A stretch of 45,148 nucleotides of DNA. It comes from an uncultured Clostridia bacterium. GTDB taxonomy: Bacteria; Bacillota; Clostridia; Christensenellales; Borkfalkiaceae. Of this stretch, positions 41,013-45,148 are shown in pieces. How positions within the stretch are numbered: position 1 is the first letter of the stretch; each line of letters starts with the position of its first letter. Location: the NCBI GenBank assembly GCA_947175485.1, contig CAMWMZ010000006.1, forward strand, positions 1-45,148, written 5' to 3'. The notes beneath the pieces were generated by a model. The model was not told the origin of the DNA. It searched no databases and saw nothing but the letters and a program-made list of their open reading frames with translations. A program made the translations under genes and the position numbers.

Positions 41013-42269
41013 TTAAATTTCGCCGGTCAAAGCGGAAAGCGCAACCGAACTTTCGGAAAACATTGAAATCTGTTCGGTTATTTCGGCAGAGCCCGCAAGA
41101 AGAAGAGAGGTCTTAACCTGAGCTAAGCTTTCGGAACCGAAAAATTTCCCCTTGCACGTTATAAAGTGTTTAGCCCTCTTTAATACTATGCGCATTTTTG
41201 CAAGATTATCAAAATCAAGCTTTGAAAATTTCCGCGCTTCCACGATTTTGTATGCGCTTTTTGCGCCAATCCCCGGCACACGCAATAAAACCGCAAGCGG
41301 AGCGGTGTTTATTTCCACGGGGAAAAGGTGCATATTTTTCAAAGCCCACGCGCATTTCGGGTCGTATTCCTGTAAAAGATTTTCATTTTCCGCCACGATT
41401 TCGTTTACGTCAAATCCGTAAAACCTTATAAGCCAATCCGCCTGATAAAGTCTGTGTTCGCGCAAAAGCCCCGCGCCTGCGGAGGGCAGTTTGTTGCTTT
41501 GCACTACGGGGATATAAGAAGAATAATAAACCCGCCGCAGTCCCATATTGCGGTAAAGCGCTTCTGTCAGCTTTAAAATCTGCCCGTCGCTTTCGGGCGA
41601 AGCCCCTATAATCATTTGCGTTGTTTGCCCCGCGGGCAAAACGCGGTTGCTGTGTATTTTGTTTTCCTTATCGTAAATGATTGCGTCGCGTAAGCTCTTC
41701 ATCGGCAGTAAAAGGCTTTTTTTCGTCTTTTGCGGCGCAAGCAGCTTCAAAGATTGTTCGCTGGGCAGCTCTATATTATAGCTCATTCTGTCAACCATAC
41801 GCGCCGCCTTGAAAATCAAAGTGCTGTCCGCGTGCGGTATGCCCTTTAAATGAATATATCCGTTGAAATTATAAAGCTTTCTCAGCTTAATCACCGTTTC
41901 ACACAAAAGCTCCATAGTTTTATCGGGGTTTTCAAAAACGGCAGAAGAGAGGAAAAGCCCCTCGATATAATTGCGCTTATAAAAGTTGATAACAAGCTCG
42001 CAAATCTCGTCGGGCGTAAGTCTTGCCCGCGGCACGTCCGCACTGCGTCTGTTCGGGCAGTACTCGCAGTCGTATACGCACTCGTTACTCATCAGTATTT
42101 TCAAAAGAGAAATACACCTTCCGTCGGGGGTGAAGGAGTGGCATATTCCCCCGACGGAACCGTTGCCCAACCCGCGGTTCTTGTTTACCCGATTAGAACC
42201 GGAAGAAGAGCAGGATACGTCGTATTTCGCGCTTTCGGTTAAAATTTCAAGTCTTTCGGCGTCCAACAT
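41013..42269 (-). CDS. TIGR03916-type radical SAM protein (putative DNA repair/modification)
   Basis: The 418-residue protein has a radical SAM cluster motif C-x3-C-x2-C in NECVYDCEYCPNRR, the SNRVLPAGQTTQMIIGA and PVVQSNKLPS segments, and a C-terminal helix-hairpin-helix (VLLRVPGIGAKSAYKIVEAR) suited to DNA binding. This is the TIGR03916 architecture. The family is distantly like spore photoproduct lyase in being a DNA-linked radical SAM enzyme, but the reaction is unknown. It heads a two-gene operon with the DUF4130 partner. Confidence 0.9.
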   Translation of the reverse strand: MLDAERLEILTESAKYDVSCSSSGSNRVNKNRGLGNGSVGGICHSFTPDGRCISLLKILMSNECVYDCEYCPNRRSADVPRARLTPDEICELVINFYKRNYIEGLFLSSAVFENPDKTMELLCETVIKLRKLYNFNGYIHLKGIPHADSTLIFKAARMVDRMSYNIELPSEQSLKLLAPQKTKKSLLLPMKSLRDAIIYDKENKIHSNRVLPAGQTTQMIIGASPESDGQILKLTEALYRNMGLRRVYYSSYIPVVQSNKLPSAGAGLLREHRLYQADWLIRFYGFDVNEIVAENENLLQEYDPKCAWALKNMHLFPVEINTAPLAVLLRVPGIGAKSAYKIVEARKFSKLDFDNLAKMRIVLKRAKHFITCKGKFFGSESLAQVKTSLLLAGSAEITEQISMFSESSVALSALTGEI

Positions 42270-42349
42270 AAGCGTATTTCCTCAAAATAAGCCGTTTACC
42301 GCATAAAAATACCCGAATTTACGGTAAACGAACAAATGTTTGCTTTACT

Positions 42350-42378
42350 ATAATATCACTCCTAAATACGCTTGTCAA
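42350..42378 (-). promoter_or_regulatory. Promoter of the radical SAM operon
   Basis: Minus strand TTGACA (42373-42378), 17-bp spacer, TATTAT (42350-42355). Confidence 0.7.
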
Positions 42379-42392
42379 CGGTTTTTCGTATA

Positions 42393-42421
42393 TTGACTAA
42401 AAAAAATTTTTATGTTAAACT
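42393..42421 (+). promoter_or_regulatory. Promoter of the two-component operon
   Basis: TTGACT (42393-42398), 17-bp spacer of A and T, TAAACT (42416-42421), about 135 bp before the response-regulator start. Confidence 0.65.
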
Positions 42422-42561
42422 GTCCGTGGCTGTTGAAATAAGACGTAAAGCAACGTGAATTTTCACCTAATTTTCACGCTTATTTAAACGGTTTATTATA
42501 AGAAAGCTGTATATTTTTGTATAAGGTGCAGTAATTTACAACGCAAGAAAAGGAGATAAAA

Positions 42562-43230
42562 ATGAAAGTACTTATCGTTGACGACGAAGAAATGATACGC
42601 GGAGTATTGAAAGAATACGTAGAGTTCGAGGGCGGAACCGCATACGAGGCGGAAGACGGTATGCAGGCGGTAAAGCTCTGCCGTGAAAACGACTTCGATA
42701 TTATTTTGATGGACGTAATGATGCCCAAGCTCGACGGCTTTTCCGCGGTTAAAGAAATTAAAAAGGTGAAAAATATCCCCGTGATTATGCTTTCTGCGCG
42801 CGGAGAAGAATACGATAAGCTTTTCGGTTTTGAAATCGGCGCCGACGATTACGTTACAAAGCCTTTCTCCCCTAAAGAGGTAATGGCGCGTATTCACGCG
42901 GTTTTAAAACGCGGCGCCGTGCAGGAAAACCCCGAAAACGACGTTCTCACCTTCGAGGGCTTGAAAATAGATATGGTCGGGCGCAACGTTTTCGTAGACG
43001 GTGAAAAGGCGGAGCTCACCCCCAAAGAATACGAAATTTTATTTTACTTTGTTAAAAACCAAGGGGTCGCGCTCACGCGTGAAAAGCTTTTGATGGACGT
43101 ATGGGGCTTTGATTTTTACGGCGACGACAGAACGGTTGATACCCACATAAAAATGCTCCGTTCCAATTTAAAGCAATACCGCAAGTTTATCGTAACTTTA
43201 CGCGGTTTGGGGTATAAATTTGAAGTCTGA
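42562..43230 (+). CDS. OmpR/PhoB-family response regulator
   Basis: The 222-residue regulator has a receiver domain with the acidic pair in LIVDDEE, phospho-acceptor Asp51 in IILMDVMMPK and Lys in TKPFSP, then a winged-helix DNA-binding domain (LTPKEYEILFYFVKNQG, DDRTVDTHIKMLRSNL, TLRGLGYKFE). It accepts phosphate from the kinase encoded by the overlapping next gene and binds DNA as a dimer. AAGGAG precedes the ATG. Neighbouring genes do not reveal its regulon. Confidence 0.95.
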   Translation: MKVLIVDDEEMIRGVLKEYVEFEGGTAYEAEDGMQAVKLCRENDFDIILMDVMMPKLDGFSAVKEIKKVKNIPVIMLSARGEEYDKLFGFEIGADDYVTKPFSPKEVMARIHAVLKRGAVQENPENDVLTFEGLKIDMVGRNVFVDGEKAELTPKEYEILFYFVKNQGVALTREKLLMDVWGFDFYGDDRTVDTHIKMLRSNLKQYRKFIVTLRGLGYKFEV

Positions 43231-44686
43231 TAAAGGCGCAATGCTGTTGAACGGCGAAAACCCGAAATCCGGACTGAAAAAGCTCAGGCGCATAAAAAGC
43301 GTAAATCGGGTTATGTTGGGATATTTCTGTCTGGTTGCGTTTCTTTTGATTTTGCTCATAGAAATAGTTTTCGGCATAATAGTTTCAACCGCGCTTGAAA
43401 AGCAGGCGGCAGACAGAATAACCTCAATCGGCAAAGAGGTGGAGGCCGAGCTTGCCCGCCCTTACAGTATAGAACTGATTATCGCCCGCAACCGCAAAGA
43501 GGGAGTGGAGGTCGTTTTGATAAACGGTGACTGGCAGGTTGTCGCGCCGAAAGATTATTATGAAAACGCAGAAGCCCACCGCAGCTTTCAGGATATTAAA
43601 ACCCGCTTTATCGTCAACGAAGATATCGGCTTTTGGGAGGTATACCGCACCGCCGACGCCGTTAACTACGTTTCCAAGGTGGCTTACGCGGGCGCGCCTC
43701 ATTATTTATATATAAGCTACTCCATAAAAATCGTCCGCGACACGGTCGGCAATTTACAGCTTTATATGCTGTTAATCGGGGTTGGCGTTTTCCTGCTTGC
43801 GTTTTTACTTTCTCTCGCGCTGTCGCAAAAGCTTACGCGCGGGCTTAAAACCATGTCGGATACAGCCGTATGTCTTGCAAAGGGCGATTACGGAGTGGAA
43901 TTTACAAATCTGGACTATAAAGAGCTTGCCCGCCTTTCCGATACGCTCAATTACGTGCGCGACGAGGTCAAAAAAAGCGGCGATTTCCAGCGTGAAATTC
44001 TTGCCAACGTTTCCCACGATTTAAAAACCCCGCTCACTATGATAAAAGCGTACGCTTCTATGATTAAAGAAATTTCGGGCGATAACAAAGAAAAGCGGGA
44101 AAAGCATTTGCAGGTCATCATAGACGAGGCGGACCGCCTCACAGGGCTTGTAAACGACGTTTTAAGCGTTTCAAAGCTTCAATCAAATATCGCGGAGCTT
44201 AAACTCAAAGTTTTCAACTTAACCGAATTGCTTTACGGCATAATTAATAAGTTCGGATACTTGCAGGAAAGTCTGGGTTATACTATAATGGTTGATATCG
44301 ACGCGAATATGTATACCCGCGCCGATTCCGAAAAAATCAGTCAGGTAATTTACAACCTTTTGGGCAACGCGGCAAACTACACGGGCGAAGATAAAACCGT
44401 ATATATAAGCCTTAAATCTAGCATGGACGCAAAGCGCGTAAGATTTTCCGTCCGCGATACGGGCAAAGGCATCGCAAAAGAAGACTTGCCCGAAATCTGG
44501 AACAGATATTACCGCGTAAAAGAAAACCACGTCCGCCCCGTAAAGGGCACGGGCTTGGGGCTGAATATAGCAAAAGCAATTTTAGATAACCACTCGTTCG
44601 ATTACGGAGTGGATAGCGAGGTCGGAAAAGGCTCCGAATTCTGGGTGGATTTCCCCGCCGTTCCCGCTGACCCCGAAAACTGTTAA
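43220..44686 (+). CDS. Sensor histidine kinase
   Basis: The 488-residue kinase has one membrane helix near residue 35, an extracytoplasmic sensor part (about 55-175), a second helix (LLIGVGVFLLAFLLSLALS), a HAMP linker, the H-box NVSHDLKTPLTMI with His266, and the ATPase N-box (QVIYNLLGNAANYT), G1 (VRDTGKGIA) and G2 (GTGLGLNIAKAIL). The start at 43220 is TTG overlapping the regulator by 11 bp; ATG 43241 with AAAGG before it is equally possible. The ligand is unknown. Confidence 0.93.
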   Translation: MKSDKGAMLLNGENPKSGLKKLRRIKSVNRVMLGYFCLVAFLLILLIEIVFGIIVSTALEKQAADRITSIGKEVEAELARPYSIELIIARNRKEGVEVVLINGDWQVVAPKDYYENAEAHRSFQDIKTRFIVNEDIGFWEVYRTADAVNYVSKVAYAGAPHYLYISYSIKIVRDTVGNLQLYMLLIGVGVFLLAFLLSLALSQKLTRGLKTMSDTAVCLAKGDYGVEFTNLDYKELARLSDTLNYVRDEVKKSGDFQREILANVSHDLKTPLTMIKAYASMIKEISGDNKEKREKHLQVIIDEADRLTGLVNDVLSVSKLQSNIAELKLKVFNLTELLYGIINKFGYLQESLGYTIMVDIDANMYTRADSEKISQVIYNLLGNAANYTGEDKTVYISLKSSMDAKRVRFSVRDTGKGIAKEDLPEIWNRYYRVKENHVRPVKGTGLGLNIAKAILDNHSFDYGVDSEVGKGSEFWVDFPAVPADPENC

Positions 44687-44739
44687 CAACTTAATATTTC
44701 CGTTAAAGTACGGTATATAAGCCGTTCTTTATAAGGGCG

Positions 44740-44947
44740 GTAACCTTGTTTAATTAACTGGTGTAGTTGGTTGCGTTCCGGTAACAACAACAACGCTAAC
44801 AATGCGTACATACTTAATTCGTCCGGTGACAACAACAACAATAATACGAACAATAGCTATGGTGTGCGCCCCGCGCTTCACTCGCTTGTTACACAAAAGA
44901 CAAGTTATTCCTGTATTTCTCCCGATACCGTCGGAGAAACCGATTAG
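44740..44947 (+). repeat. Asn-codon-saturated fragment, possible DGR template repeat
   Basis: The frame is open from 44740 to a TAG near 44945 and reads SWLRSG, then 26 codons of which 14 are Asn (nine AAC, five AAT), then YGVRPALHSL. There is a stop upstream at about 44734 and no ribosome-binding site. The WLRS...GVRPAL frame is the end of C-type-lectin/FGE-like proteins that serve as targets of diversity-generating retroelements, and an all-Asn version with adenine-rich codons is what an unmutated template repeat looks like. No reverse transcriptase lies in the window. It may instead be a truncated target gene. Confidence 0.5.
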
Positions 44948-45148
44948 ATTTGAGATGAAGGGGGTTACCGTCCTGCCCGAAGTTTATTTGTTTTGAACGG
45001 AAGGCAAATCCGTCCCAACCTTGGCGCGACGGTGCGAAGTGCCGCATTTTTCCCGCCATGAGCTTTTATAAGCGGTTGGGCTTTTTTTTGCCCTTTTTTG
45101 CCGTATATACCGCGGTGAAAGCATAAAAAAACTATAAAAAATGTTAAA
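44948..45148. other. Terminal stretch, no gene recognised
   Basis: About 200 bp at the window end with T-rich runs after a possible GCTTTTATAAGCGGTTGGGC stem near 45062; no coding frame is supported. Confidence 0.4.

Noticed and set aside
44802..44996. 64-codon ORF in the terminal region
   Set aside because: It reads the Asn-rich stretch in another frame (Thr/Ile runs) and has no ribosome-binding site.

Overview
The window looks like chromosome of a spore-forming, Gram-positive Bacillota (Clostridia-like, probably an uncultured gut lineage) of moderate GC. The evidence is spoVAC/spoVAD/spoVAE and yunB, a phenylalanine T-box in front of pheST, a large Bacillus-type SRP RNA, a collagen-like Gly-X-Thr surface or exosporium protein, class I two-subunit fumarase, and many TTGACT-N17-TATAAT sigma-A promoters. 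No species name can be justified from the sequence alone.

Layout. 0-4 kb: end of a collagen-like gene, tRNA-Pro(CGG), a DUF3788 gene, then a reverse-strand operon pairing an RNase III-type protein with a Thg1-like 3'-5' polymerase behind a structured leader, and a TfoX C-terminal domain protein. 4.4-8.6 kb: thyA-folA-VTT membrane protein operon, a ZIP metal transporter, an SDR oxidoreductase. 8.6-19.5 kb: the spoVA locus. spoVAC is intact, but spoVAD is cut into a 5' part (9117-9734) and a 3' part (18018-18395) by an 8,283-bp segment, followed by spoVAE and yunB. The segment holds an amino-sugar operon (acetyltransferase-like LbH protein, glmM, glmS, membrane NDP-sugar 4,6-dehydratase), a small TnpW-like ORF and a large serine recombinase whose stop lies 40 bp from the right junction. 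Both junctions carry the 7-bp sequence CCCGCCG in the same codon phase, so recombination there rebuilds a continuous 331-codon spoVAD reading MAPA|AADTI as in the family.

19.5-35.8 kb: pheST with T-box, two-subunit fumarase, a CPBP protease, rlmH, an M14 peptidase, tadA, prs, pth, mfd, a large PrsA-like lipoprotein and uppP, mostly housekeeping. 35.8-40.2 kb: two small XRE-repressor modules, each with two palindromic operators 30 bp centre to centre, one facing a NatAB-like ABC exporter and one facing an unknown membrane protein; between them lie the SRP RNA and an Mrp-type Fe-S carrier. 40.2-44.7 kb: the TIGR03915/TIGR03916 radical-SAM pair and an OmpR-type two-component system. 44.7-45.1 kb: no intact gene, but an Asn-codon-saturated stretch that looks like the template repeat of a diversity-generating retroelement.

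The central discovery candidate is the spoVAD-interrupting element. It has the architecture of skin-type sporulation-gene intervening elements, but sits in a gene whose relatives act in the forespore, and it carries genes for UDP-GlcNAc precursor synthesis that are normally essential. The second candidate is the RNase III/Thg1-like operon; the third is the template-repeat-like tail.
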